A DNA stretch of 64,000 nt from an uncultured Flavobacteriaceae bacterium (GCA_947500385.1 CANMSA010000002.1:405821-469820), one strand, 5' to 3'; positions 36,385 to 45,869 are shown, numbered from the stretch's first letter. Notes: a model not told the origin generated them from the letters alone. Made by a program: numbers and translations.

Positions 36385-38006
36385 TTTTGACTTTCAATGG
36401 CTTCCGCCTCATCTTGCGAAACGGGAGGCCTATCTAGCTCCAGTACTTTTTGGAGCATTGCATCTTCTTTACTCTTGATCTTTGCATACAGATCGGCGTC
36501 GAACAACTGCTCTGCCAAGGAAGCTTTTAAGTATAGTTTGATGCGCTCTTCGTGCGCATAATAATCCATTCGGTAATTACTTCGAATTAGAAAATCAATA
36601 AACTGTTCGAACAAAATATCATCTGCCCTAAAATCTTGTACGAAAGACTCCGGCGTATAGTCCTTATAACGGGTTCGGTCCTCATCGAGATGGATGAAGA
36701 CAAAATACGAAAAGAAGCCCGAACTATCGAGTGCATCAATCCCCTCTTCTTCATTGTTTCCGATAGGCACGAATGCATCGGGAATAATACCGCCGCCGCC
36801 ATAGACCACTTTGCCTTTCGGGGTGATGAACTTTAAAGAATCGGCCACCTTAATACTGTCTACCGAAATCATTTCTCCGTTGTGGTATCGGTCTGTAAAT
36901 TCTTGATAGTAATCTTTGTTTCCTTTTTGATACGATTTCTGTATCGAACGTCCGGTGGGAGTGTAATAGCGTGAGACCGTAAGGCGAACTGCAGACCCAT
37001 CCCCTAATTCCATTTCCCGTTGAACCAGGCCTTTGCCAAACGAACGCCTTCCTACAATGGTGCCTAGGTCATTGTCTTGAAGTGCCCCGGCGATGATTTC
37101 ACTGGCAGACGCCGAGCGCTCATTGATCAGCACATAAATGGGTTTGTTTTCGAAAGAACCCTTATTGGTGGCATATACCTTATCTACTTTGCCTTTTTTA
37201 TTTTTGGTAAAAAGTATCAATTTTCCTTCTTTCAGGAATTCATCTGCCATTTGCTCGGCGATACCCAGATAGCCGCCCGGGTTATCCCTAAGATCCAAGG
37301 TGAGTTTCTGTGCTCCCTGTCGTTGCAAATCCCGAAGGGCCGCCTTGAATTCCTTAAAAGTAGATTCGGCAAAACGGTTTACTTGAATATAGCCCATGTC
37401 CTCCTTAAGCATATACGAGGCCGAAACACTTTTGATGGGAACAACATCGCGTTTTACGTTGACCGTAAAAAACGAGTCTTCTTCTTTGCGATATACTTTT
37501 AGTTTTACCGAACTACCTTTTTTGCCTTTTAAGCGTTTTACGATGGCCTCACTTCCTAGATTTTTCCCGTAGAGCGTATCATTATCCGCCATGAGAATGC
37601 GATCTCCCGGTAAGATACCCTTGAGAAAACTGGGCCCTTTCTCAATAGTTCTGATTACTGAAATAGTATCTCTATAGGGATAAAAGTTCACGCCAATTCC
37701 CACAAAATCCCCTTTCATATTTTCTGCAACCTTGTCCATCTCTCGCTCAGGAATATAAACCGAATGCGGGTCTAGTTTTTCTAGGATATTGTTTACCGTG
37801 ACATCTACAATACTGTCCGTATCGATTTCATCTACATATTCATAATCGATGTAATCAATGAGGCGATTGAGTTTATCTTTTTTTGAATTGGTAGTAAATA
37901 GCTTCTCTGGAGAATCGTTAAAGTTCAACTTGCCTCCCACGAAAATACCAACTCCCAAAGCGGTCGCGATAATGGTGGGCCATATGTAGTAGCTGATCTT
38001 TTTCAT
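36381..38006 (-). CDS. S41 family C-terminal processing protease
   Basis: 541 residues from the ATG at 38006; a GTG at 38018 would add four residues and overlap the deaminase stop. A membrane or signal helix (about 6-25) is followed by a helical region, a PDZ domain (about 80-175; FVGIGVNFYPY, GILPGDRIL) and the protease core. The Ser/Lys dyad is Ser300 in ERSASASEIIAGAL and Lys325 in GRRSFGKGLVQ. It cleaves periplasmic substrates from the C-terminus. It lies directly downstream of the dCMP deaminase gene. Confidence 0.95.
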   Translation of the reverse strand: MKKISYYIWPTIIATALGVGIFVGGKLNFNDSPEKLFTTNSKKDKLNRLIDYIDYEYVDEIDTDSIVDVTVNNILEKLDPHSVYIPEREMDKVAENMKGDFVGIGVNFYPYRDTISVIRTIEKGPSFLKGILPGDRILMADNDTLYGKNLGSEAIVKRLKGKKGSSVKLKVYRKEEDSFFTVNVKRDVVPIKSVSASYMLKEDMGYIQVNRFAESTFKEFKAALRDLQRQGAQKLTLDLRDNPGGYLGIAEQMADEFLKEGKLILFTKNKKGKVDKVYATNKGSFENKPIYVLINERSASASEIIAGALQDNDLGTIVGRRSFGKGLVQREMELGDGSAVRLTVSRYYTPTGRSIQKSYQKGNKDYYQEFTDRYHNGEMISVDSIKVADSLKFITPKGKVVYGGGGIIPDAFVPIGNNEEEGIDALDSSGFFSYFVFIHLDEDRTRYKDYTPESFVQDFRADDILFEQFIDFLIRSNYRMDYYAHEERIKLYLKASLAEQLFDADLYAKIKSKEDAMLQKVLELDRPPVSQDEAEAIESQN

Positions 38007-38017
38007 ACCGTTTTTCA

Positions 38018-38458
38018 CTAGGATACCAGATTTTCAATAATGGGTAGATGAACCAATTCAATACCTGCCTTTTTTAAAAAGGTTAGGCCCGAATCGTCTT
38101 TGTAAGCGGTTTGGTATACCACCCGGGTTATGCCACATTGATGAATAAGTTTGCTGCATTCGCGACAAGGTGATAATGTAATGTATAACGTAGCCCCTTC
38201 GCAGGATTGCGTTGAGGCGGCTACTTTACTAATGGCATTTGCCTCTGCATGTAGCACATACCACTTTGTATACCCTTCCTCATCTTCACAGTAATTTTCA
38301 AAACCGGTAGGAGTACCGTTATATCCATCGGATATGATCATCCGATCTTTTACGATAATGGCACCCACTTGCTTGCGTTCGCAATAGGAGAGTTTTCCCC
38401 ATTCGAGCGCCATGCGCAGATAGGCCTTGTCGTATTTTTCCTGTTTGCTCTGTTTCAT
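38018..38458 (-). CDS. dCMP deaminase (ComEB type)
   Basis: 146 residues of the cytidine/deoxycytidylate deaminase fold. The zinc site is His70-Ala-Glu72 (VLHAEANAIS) with the catalytic Glu, plus Cys98 and Cys101 (LSPCRECSKL). The N-terminal YNGTPTGF motif binds the nucleotide base. It converts dCMP to dUMP for thymidylate synthesis. It shares a base with the alternative GTG start of the protease gene, so the two are likely one operon. Confidence 0.95.
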   Translation of the reverse strand: MKQSKQEKYDKAYLRMALEWGKLSYCERKQVGAIIVKDRMIISDGYNGTPTGFENYCEDEEGYTKWYVLHAEANAISKVAASTQSCEGATLYITLSPCRECSKLIHQCGITRVVYQTAYKDDSGLTFLKKAGIELVHLPIIENLVS

Positions 38459-38562
38459 ATAAAAATGCGCCTGTTCGCCTGTGGGTCGAACATTGCCAAA
38501 CCACTAAGATACCGGCTTTGTGAAAGTCCTACAACGAAAATTGGTTAATATTACGTGAAATT

Positions 38563-39147
38563 CTAAAAGGGGTAGGTTTCCCATAGCATCGGTATGGTAA
38601 GTAATATAATCAAAATTGATGCGACACCTATAAATAGTGGTTGTTTTACCTTTAAGATCGACTGAATTACATAGGCAAGCATCAGTACGCCCAGTACGAT
38701 GAGCACTTGGGAAATTTCGATGCCCACCGCAAATCCAAGTAAAGGGGAGAATTTGTCACTTTCTTCGGCCATCAACATTTTAAAGTAGTTGCTAAAACCA
38801 AAACCGTGGATCAAACCAAAAAAAGCGGTGGCAATAGCATGCAAAAGAATACTCTTATGTTCTTTCGCTGATTTAAGGTATAACAAATTAAAGACGGCAG
38901 TTAGGAAAATAGTCACGGGGATGAGGAATTCTATCAGCCCTACATCCATTACCAGTAGCTCATAAACAGAAAGCGCCAAGGCGGCACAATGGGAAATCGT
39001 GAAAATAGTGGCAAGTACTAAAACCGGTTTCCATTCTCTAAAAGTGAAGGGAATTGCCAATGCTGCCAAAAATAGAATATGGTCATATGCATTTAAATCC
39101 AAGACATGTTTTAAGCCTAATTCAATGTAGAAAATAAAGTCTTCCAT
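38563..39147 (-). CDS. HupE/UreJ-like membrane protein
   Basis: 194 residues, starting at MEDFIFYIELGLKH (Met at 39147). Seven hydrophobic helices. Family signatures are GLKHVLDLNAYDHILFL at the start, TISHCAALALSV, and FFGLIHGFGFSNYF, with conserved His for metal binding. The family includes the HupE/UreJ nickel/cobalt transporters, but many Bacteroidota members are unassigned. No hydrogenase or urease genes are present, so a metal-uptake role is only inferred. Confidence 0.87.
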   Translation of the reverse strand: MEDFIFYIELGLKHVLDLNAYDHILFLAALAIPFTFREWKPVLVLATIFTISHCAALALSVYELLVMDVGLIEFLIPVTIFLTAVFNLLYLKSAKEHKSILLHAIATAFFGLIHGFGFSNYFKMLMAEESDKFSPLLGFAVGIEISQVLIVLGVLMLAYVIQSILKVKQPLFIGVASILIILLTIPMLWETYPF

Positions 39148-39360
39148 GATATCTAACACCCCATTTTAAGAACCAAAGATACTATGAAAATCGGTTTCCA
39201 AACTTTACATGACTTGCTAATATGGGTAAAAGGAGACATTGACCCTTAAAACGGCTTGGTTTTTGCTAAAACTGTCTTCAAAGGAATGTCACGCTCAGAA
39301 ATAGGAAAGTTGTCTGTGCCAAGGCATTATTACTATCTTTAACTTCATAAAGGAAAACGT

Positions 39361-40836
39361 TTGTTCAAAAAATTCTCTTTACGGTCGCGCATCTTCATCT
39401 CTATGATATTGCTGGTTTTAATAGCCTCTGTGCTGATTGCTGGGATTACCGTATATCAATATCATGAACAGAATAGAGACTACCATGACAATCGTTTGGA
39501 ACGTAAGGAAGATCAGATAAAACAAAGCATTCATTATACCCTTAAAGAAACCACTTATCCACAGACTACTGACTATTTAGAACTTATTTTTCAAAATGAA
39601 ATTTATGAAATTGCCGACGTGCAAAACGTAAATTTCAATATTTACGACTTAGAGGGCGGGCTTATCAAAAGTTCCCGTCCCAAGTTTGAAAACGATTCTA
39701 TCTCCAATTGCTTGGACGCCGAAGTACTTAATAACCTTGCGCAAAGTGCAAGGAACAGGTATGTAGAGGAGAATTCGGCCGCGGGAGACAAGTATCAGGC
39801 GTCGTATACCTATATTACCGATCACAGATTTAAACCCATCGGCATTCTTAACCTTCCCTATTTTGAGGATAATACGTTTAATGACAGGGAGTTAAAGGAG
39901 TTTTTGATGCGATTGGGGGGGGTCTATTTTTTAATGTTGCTCTTGGCGATAGCTTTGGCCTACTTTATCTCAAAATACATAACCCGTTCCTTGCAGACCA
40001 TTTCGGATATGTTGGGCCAAACGGACCTTACGCGACGGAACGAGAAAATCTTTATCGAGGAACCCGGGGAGGAAATCGGAAAATTGGTGGGGTCTTACAA
40101 CAGTATGATCGATGAGCTGCAACAGAGTGCCGCAAAACTGGCCAGAAGTGAGCGGGAACAAGCTTGGCGCGAGATGGCAAAGCAGGTGGCACATGAAATC
40201 AAGAATCCGCTTACCCCGATGCGATTGAGTGTACAAAGTTTTGAGCGTAAGTTCGATTCGGAAGATCCCGATATCGAAAAAAAAGTGGCGGAGTATTCCG
40301 ATACCTTAATTCAACAAATCGATACTATGAGTAGTATCGCCTCCGCCTTTTCCAACTTTGCGGAAATGCCAGCCCAACAGAATGAAACCTTGAATGTAGT
40401 TAAAATTGTGCGTTTGGCACTGGATATTTTTAATGAAGACTACATACACTTTATTTCCGATGAGGAAGAGATTATCGCCAAATTGGATCGCACGCAGTTG
40501 ATACGAGTGGTAACCAATCTGGTAAAAAATGCCATTCAGGCCGTTCCGGAGGTAGCTGCTCCCAGGATTTTGGTATCGGTCGCCTCTGAGGAATCTTACA
40601 TCAAAATTTCCGTGGCCGATAACGGGGTGGGAATTGCCGACGAGTTTGCCGAAAAGGTTTTTGAGCCTAAATTCACGACCAAATCGAGCGGTATGGGCCT
40701 TGGTTTGGGAATGGTGAAAAATATTGTTGAAACGTACAAAGGTGAAATCGGTTTTACTTCACAACTGGGCAAAGGAACCGTTTTTACGGTCCGTTTTCCT
40801 AAGGAAAAAGAGACGCTAGCCCAAGATTTTGGTTGA
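39361..40836 (+). CDS. HAMP-containing sensor histidine kinase (NtrY-like), TTG start
   Basis: 491 residues. Starts with TTG at 39361; an in-frame stop lies 21 bp upstream and no ATG lies between. The membrane helices are at about 13-33 and 184-204, with a sensing domain between them (Cys at YISNCL-type position 117). HAMP linker follows, then the DHp helix with His278 in QVAHEIKNPLTPMRL, and the ATPase with VTNLVKNAIQAV, VADNGVGI and GMGLGLGMV. The partner response regulator is not adjacent. A promoter-like TTG, 20 bp, TATCTTTA lies just upstream. Confidence 0.94.
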   Translation: MFKKFSLRSRIFISMILLVLIASVLIAGITVYQYHEQNRDYHDNRLERKEDQIKQSIHYTLKETTYPQTTDYLELIFQNEIYEIADVQNVNFNIYDLEGGLIKSSRPKFENDSISNCLDAEVLNNLAQSARNRYVEENSAAGDKYQASYTYITDHRFKPIGILNLPYFEDNTFNDRELKEFLMRLGGVYFLMLLLAIALAYFISKYITRSLQTISDMLGQTDLTRRNEKIFIEEPGEEIGKLVGSYNSMIDELQQSAAKLARSEREQAWREMAKQVAHEIKNPLTPMRLSVQSFERKFDSEDPDIEKKVAEYSDTLIQQIDTMSSIASAFSNFAEMPAQQNETLNVVKIVRLALDIFNEDYIHFISDEEEIIAKLDRTQLIRVVTNLVKNAIQAVPEVAAPRILVSVASEESYIKISVADNGVGIADEFAEKVFEPKFTTKSSGMGLGLGMVKNIVETYKGEIGFTSQLGKGTVFTVRFPKEKETLAQDFG

Positions 40837-40873
40837 GAAATTCATCGCTTGACGGTGCATGCCGCAAATTTTA

Positions 40874-40905
40874 TTTGCGTAACTAAAAAGTTACACATAT
40901 ATTTG
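40874..40905 (+). promoter_or_regulatory. Bacteroidota-type promoter of the ArsR operon
   Basis: TTTG at 40874-40877, 20 bases, then TATATTTG at 40898-40905, a nearly perfect match to the sigma-ABfr consensus. It predicts a leader of about 20-25 bases before the ATG at 40935. Confidence 0.85.
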
Positions 40906-40920
40906 TAACCAAATTGTTAC
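40879..40920. promoter_or_regulatory. Twin palindromic operators GTAAC-N6-GTTAC
   Basis: Two perfect palindromes, GTAAC-N6-GTTAC, at 40879-40894 and 40905-40920, 26 bp apart centre to centre. The first lies between the promoter elements; the second covers the expected transcription start. The ArsR-type regulator encoded in the operon is the likely binder. Confidence 0.8.
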
Positions 40921-40934
40921 ATAAATATATTCAT

Positions 40935-41489
40935 ATGGCTTTAGGACCAAAACAGATGGGGGAGGCCGTCCTCCGAAACTTAAAAGCAAAAACGGGTAAG
41001 GATGCTACGGAATGGATAGCGTTGATCAGGGAAAAAGGATTGTCCGACAAAAAGGATATCATCGCCTTTTTGAAGGTAGATCAAGGCATTGGGCATTTTC
41101 AAGCGCAAAAAGTATATGAGGTATTTTCCGAAAGCGATCCGTATGCAGCGGTAGATACCTTTGAGAATCTAGTTTTTGAAAGTGATAGTGCCCGTCAGTT
41201 ATATGACAAACTAAAGGCCTCCTTGTTACAAATGGGGAAGGATATACGGGTACAACCTTGCAAGACCTATATTCCGTTCTACAGAAAAAATCAGTTTGCC
41301 ATTGCCAAGGCCGATGGCGCAGCGCTTAAAATAGGGGTAAACCTTTCGAGCGCGCATCCCGGTTTTGAACCCGCAAAAAGCCTTGGAAGCAGTGCTCGGA
41401 TCAACTACCAGACGACGGTAACCCATATCGATGGAATAGACCAGAACCTCTTGGCCGTTTTGAAAACATCTTATTTAGCGAACGGATGA
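40935..41489 (+). CDS. DUF4287/DUF5655 domain protein
   Basis: 184 residues from the ATG at 40935. The N-terminal DUF4287 (about 1-65) has MGEAVLRNLKAKTGKDATEW and KDIIAFLKVDQGIGHFQAQ. The C-terminal DUF5655 (about 80-184) has CKTYIPFYRKNQFAIAKAD. Such proteins are often paired with AHSA1 and ArsR genes, as here. It overlaps the next gene by 4 bp (ATGA). Function unknown; co-regulated with the ArsR protein. Confidence 0.88.
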   Translation: MALGPKQMGEAVLRNLKAKTGKDATEWIALIREKGLSDKKDIIAFLKVDQGIGHFQAQKVYEVFSESDPYAAVDTFENLVFESDSARQLYDKLKASLLQMGKDIRVQPCKTYIPFYRKNQFAIAKADGAALKIGVNLSSAHPGFEPAKSLGSSARINYQTTVTHIDGIDQNLLAVLKTSYLANG

Positions 41490-41899
41490 GAGATTCAATC
41501 AAACTAAAGCGTACCTATGCTTGTACGCCAGATCGGTTGTGGGAGGCTTTAACAAATGCCGAAGCGATGAGCGAATGGCTTATGCCTTGTGATATTGTGC
41601 CCGAACTGGGGCATACGTTTCAGTTTAGGACGAAACCTCAAAAGGGCTTCGACGGTATTGTGAATTGCAAGATATTGGAGCTGGTGCCTAAAAAGCGTTT
41701 GGTCTTTAGTTGGTGCAGTGGCAAGATGGATACGAAGGTTTCTTTTGAACTGGTCGACAAAGGAGATGCCGTGGAGTTGAATTTTGTACACAGTGGCTTT
41801 GAAGGTATCTTTGAGCGTTTCTTTGTACGTCAGATTCTCAGCAACGGATGGAAGAAGAAGATTTTGACAAAGAACTTAACCGCTTATTTGAAGAAATAA
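41486..41899 (+). CDS. SRPBCC/AHSA1-family protein
   Basis: 137 residues of the START-like AHSA1 fold: LKRTYACTPDRLWEALTNAEAMSEWLMP at the N-terminus, then FDGIVNCKILELVPKKRLVFSW, and a C-terminal helix FFVRQILSNGWKKKILTKN. These proteins bind hydrophobic ligands, but ligands are rarely known. Its TAA stop overlaps the ATG of the ArsR gene (TAATG), so translation is coupled. AHSA1-ArsR gene pairs are a common arrangement. Confidence 0.92.
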   Translation: MRDSIKLKRTYACTPDRLWEALTNAEAMSEWLMPCDIVPELGHTFQFRTKPQKGFDGIVNCKILELVPKKRLVFSWCSGKMDTKVSFELVDKGDAVELNFVHSGFEGIFERFFVRQILSNGWKKKILTKNLTAYLKK

Positions 41900-42195
41900 T
41901 GGATGTATTTAAAGCAATAGCAGATCCCACAAGGCGCAGCATTATTGACCTGGTGGCTGTATCACCGATCAACATCAATGCCATCGCGGAAAATTTTGTA
42001 ATGAGCAGGCCCGCAGTATCCAAACATATAAAAGTACTTTTGGATAGTGGTTTGGTGGGAGTAGAGCAACAAGGAAGAGATCGATTTTTATTTTTGCAAC
42101 TAAAAGCATTACAAGAAGTGCAGTTTTGGTTAAAAAAGTATGAGTATTTTTGGAATACGAAACTGGACCGTTTGGATGACTATCTAAAAAAGTGA
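41899..42195 (+). CDS. ArsR-family transcriptional regulator
   Basis: 98 residues from the ATG at 41899, which overlaps the upstream stop; a longer frame from 41848 lacks family similarity. The winged helix-turn-helix has MDVFKAIADPTRRSIIDLVA and FVMSRPAVSKHIKVLLDSGLVG, typical of the SdpR-like metal-free branch. No Cys metal site is seen. It likely represses its own operon through the twin palindromes at 40879-40920. Confidence 0.94.
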   Translation: MDVFKAIADPTRRSIIDLVAVSPININAIAENFVMSRPAVSKHIKVLLDSGLVGVEQQGRDRFLFLQLKALQEVQFWLKKYEYFWNTKLDRLDDYLKK

Positions 42196-42218
42196 GCGGT
42201 CTTGAAAAACCTTTGTAT

Positions 42219-43001
42219 ATGCAGTTCAATACCATCTTAATCGACTCACAGGAAGCGATTTCAGTTCTTACGATCAACCGCCCTAGCAAACTCAACGCCC
42301 TGAATAGGGAAACCATACAAGAGTTACATCAGGCGTTTAAGATGTTGGAGGCAGATGGACGTATAAAGGCGATTGTAGTAACAGGTAGTGGTGATAAAGC
42401 CTTTGTAGCGGGTGCCGATATTTCAGAATTTGCCGACTTTTCGGTCGAAGAAGGGGGAAGCCTAGCGGCAAAGGGCCAGGAATTGTTGTTCGACTTGGTC
42501 GAAAATCTCGGTACCCCGGTGATTGCCGCAATGAATGGTTTTGCACTTGGCGGTGGTTTGGAACTTGCGATGGCATGCCATTTTAGAGTAGCCAGCGAAA
42601 ATGCGCGCATGGGCTTACCAGAAGTGTCGTTAGGAGTGATTCCCGGCTATGGTGGTACCCAGCGTTTGCCCCAATTGATTGGCAAGGGCAGGGCCATGGA
42701 GTTGATCATGACCGCAGGAATGATCGATGCCGAGCATGCAGTAAACTATGGTCTGGTGAACCATGTGGTTCCGCAAGGTTCTTTGCTCGAATTCTGTAAA
42801 AAGCTAGCGCAAAAGATAGCGAATAATTCATCCGTTGCCATTGCACAGGCAATAAAAGCCGTAAATGCTGGTTTTAACAATACTAGTAACGGATATGCCG
42901 TCGAAATCGAGGCCTTTGGTACTTGTTTTGGAACAGCGGACTTTAAGGAAGGTACAACCGCCTTTCTTGAGAAACGCAAGGCCGATTTTCCAGGCGAATA
43001 G
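42219..43001 (+). CDS. Enoyl-CoA hydratase/isomerase (crotonase) family protein
   Basis: 260 residues. The ATG at 42219 gives the usual N-terminus (MQFNTILIDSQEAIS); a GTG at 42192 would overlap the ArsR stop. The crotonase oxyanion regions are AFVAGADISEF and NGFALGGGLELAMACH; the two catalytic Glu are present in GGLELA and LPEVSLGVIPGYGGTQRL. It hydrates trans-2-enoyl-CoA in fatty-acid or amino-acid breakdown. It lies 23 bp after the ArsR gene and may share its operon. Confidence 0.94.
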   Translation: MQFNTILIDSQEAISVLTINRPSKLNALNRETIQELHQAFKMLEADGRIKAIVVTGSGDKAFVAGADISEFADFSVEEGGSLAAKGQELLFDLVENLGTPVIAAMNGFALGGGLELAMACHFRVASENARMGLPEVSLGVIPGYGGTQRLPQLIGKGRAMELIMTAGMIDAEHAVNYGLVNHVVPQGSLLEFCKKLAQKIANNSSVAIAQAIKAVNAGFNNTSNGYAVEIEAFGTCFGTADFKEGTTAFLEKRKADFPGE

Positions 43002-43022
43002 CGTATCCCCAAAAACCTACTT

Positions 43023-44600
43023 ATGACAGTTCGAAAGCGCCTCGCCCTAGTGCTTTTTCTTGCTGCTTTTTGTACTATAAAAGCCCAAGAAATGCCCTTG
43101 CAGTATAGCTTGGGCGAAAACTATTCCGATCGATATAAATACTCGACCGTTCTTTCGGTGAATTCCGATGACCAGGATAGAACGGTGATGGTGCGCACTT
43201 ATTATGGCGGCATGCCATTACGCCCAAAGGGCCACTTTATTGAGGTATACGATGCCGAGATGCAGCTTGCAGTTGACTATAACTACAAGTATGCAGGGAG
43301 GCATATGGTCGATGCTTTTGTTCGAAACGGGCAACTGTATTTGCTAGAGCTTAAGTACAATAGGGATGATCAGGCCTATGATTATATCGCGCACCAGAGC
43401 CCCTTGCACGATTTTAATTTCACGGAGCGTACATTGCTTTCCATCCCTTCGAAAGAAGTGCTGAATCCACTTGCGGTGAACAAATACAATCGCAATTTTG
43501 GAAACGGTTTCTCCACAACTACTTTTTTCAATGAGGAACGTTCTGCATTCGCGATTACCGTGCATCACCGGGAAGGAAAAAAACAAAAATATCATATCTA
43601 TTTATACAGCACCGATTTAAAGCAACAACTGACCTATGACTTTTCAGATCAGATAGTAGAAAAGAACTATGCATTTGAAAACATAGCAGTCTCCAAAGAT
43701 TTGAAGACGCTTTATTTTATGGGCAAAGCCTATTTCAAAAAACGCAGATTCGACGCTAAAGAGCGGCGTTTTCAGTATGAATTGGTACGGATTACCGGTA
43801 CAGGTCATCAAACACAGGAATTTAATGATGCCGGGCGTTTTCCAGAAGCGCTTAAGCCTATATTGACCGCAGATGGCCTTTTGGCCGTTGGTTTTTATGC
43901 GGATCGAAAAGACAAGCGGTACAATGGTCTTGTATATTTTAAACTAGACCCGATGAGCCTTTCGGTACGATCTAAGAAATACAATGCTTTTTCAGCACAA
44001 TTTATGCTGGACAAGTTCGGTAGGGCCGTAGATGCCGAAATAAAAAATCTGATATTCAAAGATGTGCACATAACGGACACCCAGGATATTCTTTTTAGTG
44101 CAGAGGAGTATTTCGTAACCGATGGCAACGACATTGGGGATAGCAGTACAAAAAAAGTACGGAACTTCCATTACAATGATATTGTTTGTGCCAAGCTGAC
44201 CGCAAATGGCGAAATGGTGTGGGCGCGAAATATCAATAAAACCGAAGTTACCAGAGGAGATGAGGCGTATGCTTCGTACTCCGTTTTCGGAAAGGATAAC
44301 GACATGTACTTTTTCATCAATTCAGGTGAACACCCTCAAAAGCTGGGGAGAAACCGCATTGTTTTTAAACAAGGGTATAGCAAAAACCCGAATATGTTCG
44401 TAATTCGGTTAAACGGTTCAGGGGAGATGGACTATCAGAAATTGATCGATGATAAAGAAGTGCGCTTGCCCATCATGGTTTCAAAACCGCTGATCAACAA
44501 AGAAAATGAAGAATTGCTTTTTTATGCCAAACGCGGCAGTAAAAAACAACTGGTGAAGGTACGTTTCGGGAATTATACCGGAACTTCGGAAAGTAAGTAA
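43023..44600 (+). CDS. Secreted protein of unknown function
   Basis: 525 residues. Signal peptide MTVRKRLALVLFLAAFCTIKAQ ends in a typical AxA-like site. The mature protein is rich in beta strands and aromatic residues (YDYIAHQSPLHDFNF, YFMGKAYFKKRRFD, NDMYFFINSGEHPQKLG), which suggests a propeller-like or beta-sandwich fold. No known family is recognised. It follows the crotonase gene by 21 bp on the same strand. Probably periplasmic or outer-membrane associated. Confidence 0.78.
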   Translation: MTVRKRLALVLFLAAFCTIKAQEMPLQYSLGENYSDRYKYSTVLSVNSDDQDRTVMVRTYYGGMPLRPKGHFIEVYDAEMQLAVDYNYKYAGRHMVDAFVRNGQLYLLELKYNRDDQAYDYIAHQSPLHDFNFTERTLLSIPSKEVLNPLAVNKYNRNFGNGFSTTTFFNEERSAFAITVHHREGKKQKYHIYLYSTDLKQQLTYDFSDQIVEKNYAFENIAVSKDLKTLYFMGKAYFKKRRFDAKERRFQYELVRITGTGHQTQEFNDAGRFPEALKPILTADGLLAVGFYADRKDKRYNGLVYFKLDPMSLSVRSKKYNAFSAQFMLDKFGRAVDAEIKNLIFKDVHITDTQDILFSAEEYFVTDGNDIGDSSTKKVRNFHYNDIVCAKLTANGEMVWARNINKTEVTRGDEAYASYSVFGKDNDMYFFINSGEHPQKLGRNRIVFKQGYSKNPNMFVIRLNGSGEMDYQKLIDDKEVRLPIMVSKPLINKENEELLFYAKRGSKKQLVKVRFGNYTGTSESK

Positions 44601-44670
44601 TCAACGTTCACCAACACTTTTGATGGCACTTTTTACAGCACGCAAATAGCCACACACAATTAACAGTATT

Positions 44671-44730
44671 TATCTTTAATAATTGGAAATAATCCATAAA
44701 TTTGGATAAAATCCAATAATTGAAATCCAA
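44671..44730. promoter_or_regulatory. Tandem TTGGA-N5-TCCAA palindromes over a promoter and TTG start
   Basis: A TATCTTTAA -7-like element (44671-44679) is followed by TTGGA-N5-TCCAT (44683-44697) and a perfect TTGGA-N5-TCCAA (44702-44716), 19 bp apart. A weaker TTGAAATCCAA (44720-44730) covers the TTG start codon. Likely operator set of a dimeric repressor. Confidence 0.6.
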
Positions 44731-45793
44731 AGAATATATTAAAGGTCGGGGTGCACAAGAAAATGTACACAATCGTTTCTTGCAACATATCTATGAAACC
44801 CGCGCCGATTTTCTGGAGTTTTGCAGGCTAGAGGGCGAGGAAGCGGACAACAACAAAACACAATACCTCCCGATTTTTCCAAAAACCATCGTAAACAAGG
44901 TGAAAAGCCCCGATGTGGGCATGGCCTTTTCAATGAACCCCTATCAGGGATGCGAACACGGGTGTATTTATTGCTATGCCCGAAATACCCATGAGTTTTG
45001 GGGGTATAGTGCCGGACTTGATTTTGAACGAAAAATTTTAATAAAAAAAGACGCTCCCCGCCTATTGGAAGCCAAATTAAAAAGCAAGAGTTGGCAAGCA
45101 CAGACGATTGTACTATCGGGGAATACGGACTGTTACCAGCCTGCAGAAAAAAAGTATCAGATTACTAGGGCCTGCTTAGAGGTGTTCTTGAAATACCGGC
45201 ACCCCGTTGGGATCATTACCAAAAATGCCCTGGTCTTGCGCGATTTGGATATCTTAAAAAAGTTGGCGCACGATAACCTCATAGGCGTCAATGTTTCGGT
45301 CACCTCCCTTTCAGAAAAGACCCGGCGTATTTTGGAACCTAGAACGGTATCTATTAAAAAGCGATTGGAAACCATTCGAATGTTATCTGAAAACAATATT
45401 CCAGTGAATGCCATGCTGGCCCCTATCATTCCGGGAATCAATAGTCATGAGGTCCTTAAACTTGCCAAAGCGGTCTCCGACAACGGAGCACTTTCTTTTG
45501 CCTTTACCGTAGTGCGACTTAATGGCGCCATAGGCCAGATCTTTACCGATTGGATCCAAAAAACCTTACCCGATAAGGCCGATAAGGTATTGCATCAAAT
45601 AGCGGAATGCCATAATGGTACCCTAAACGATAGTAGATTTGGCATACGCGGCCGCGGTGAAGGCAAGATTGCTACCCAAATACATGATTTAGTGCAGTTG
45701 GCGAGGCGTACGTATTTTAAGAACAAGCAGTTTCCTCCGTTGAACAAGGAATTACATGCCACCTATAAAGACGGGCAATTAAAATTATTTTGA
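44720..45793 (+). CDS. PA0069-family radical SAM protein, TTG start
   Basis: 357 residues, starting with TTG at 44720; the KGRGAQENVHNRF segment just after it is conserved in the family, so the start is sound. The 4Fe-4S motif is Cys78, Cys82, Cys85 (GCEHGCIYCYAR). The barrel continues with IVLSGNTDCYQPAEKKY and VNVSVTSL, similar to spore-photoproduct-lyase-like proteins. The C-terminal part has the RGRGEGK motif. Function unknown in the family; DNA or RNA repair has been guessed. It lies behind an unusual operator array. Confidence 0.92.
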   Translation: MKSKEYIKGRGAQENVHNRFLQHIYETRADFLEFCRLEGEEADNNKTQYLPIFPKTIVNKVKSPDVGMAFSMNPYQGCEHGCIYCYARNTHEFWGYSAGLDFERKILIKKDAPRLLEAKLKSKSWQAQTIVLSGNTDCYQPAEKKYQITRACLEVFLKYRHPVGIITKNALVLRDLDILKKLAHDNLIGVNVSVTSLSEKTRRILEPRTVSIKKRLETIRMLSENNIPVNAMLAPIIPGINSHEVLKLAKAVSDNGALSFAFTVVRLNGAIGQIFTDWIQKTLPDKADKVLHQIAECHNGTLNDSRFGIRGRGEGKIATQIHDLVQLARRTYFKNKQFPPLNKELHATYKDGQLKLF

Positions 45794-45869
45794 TTACTGT
45801 CTAAAATTCCCTCCGATAATCGTCATTCAGATAAATAGTAACTTTATTAATCTAAAAAGCAATAACAAG

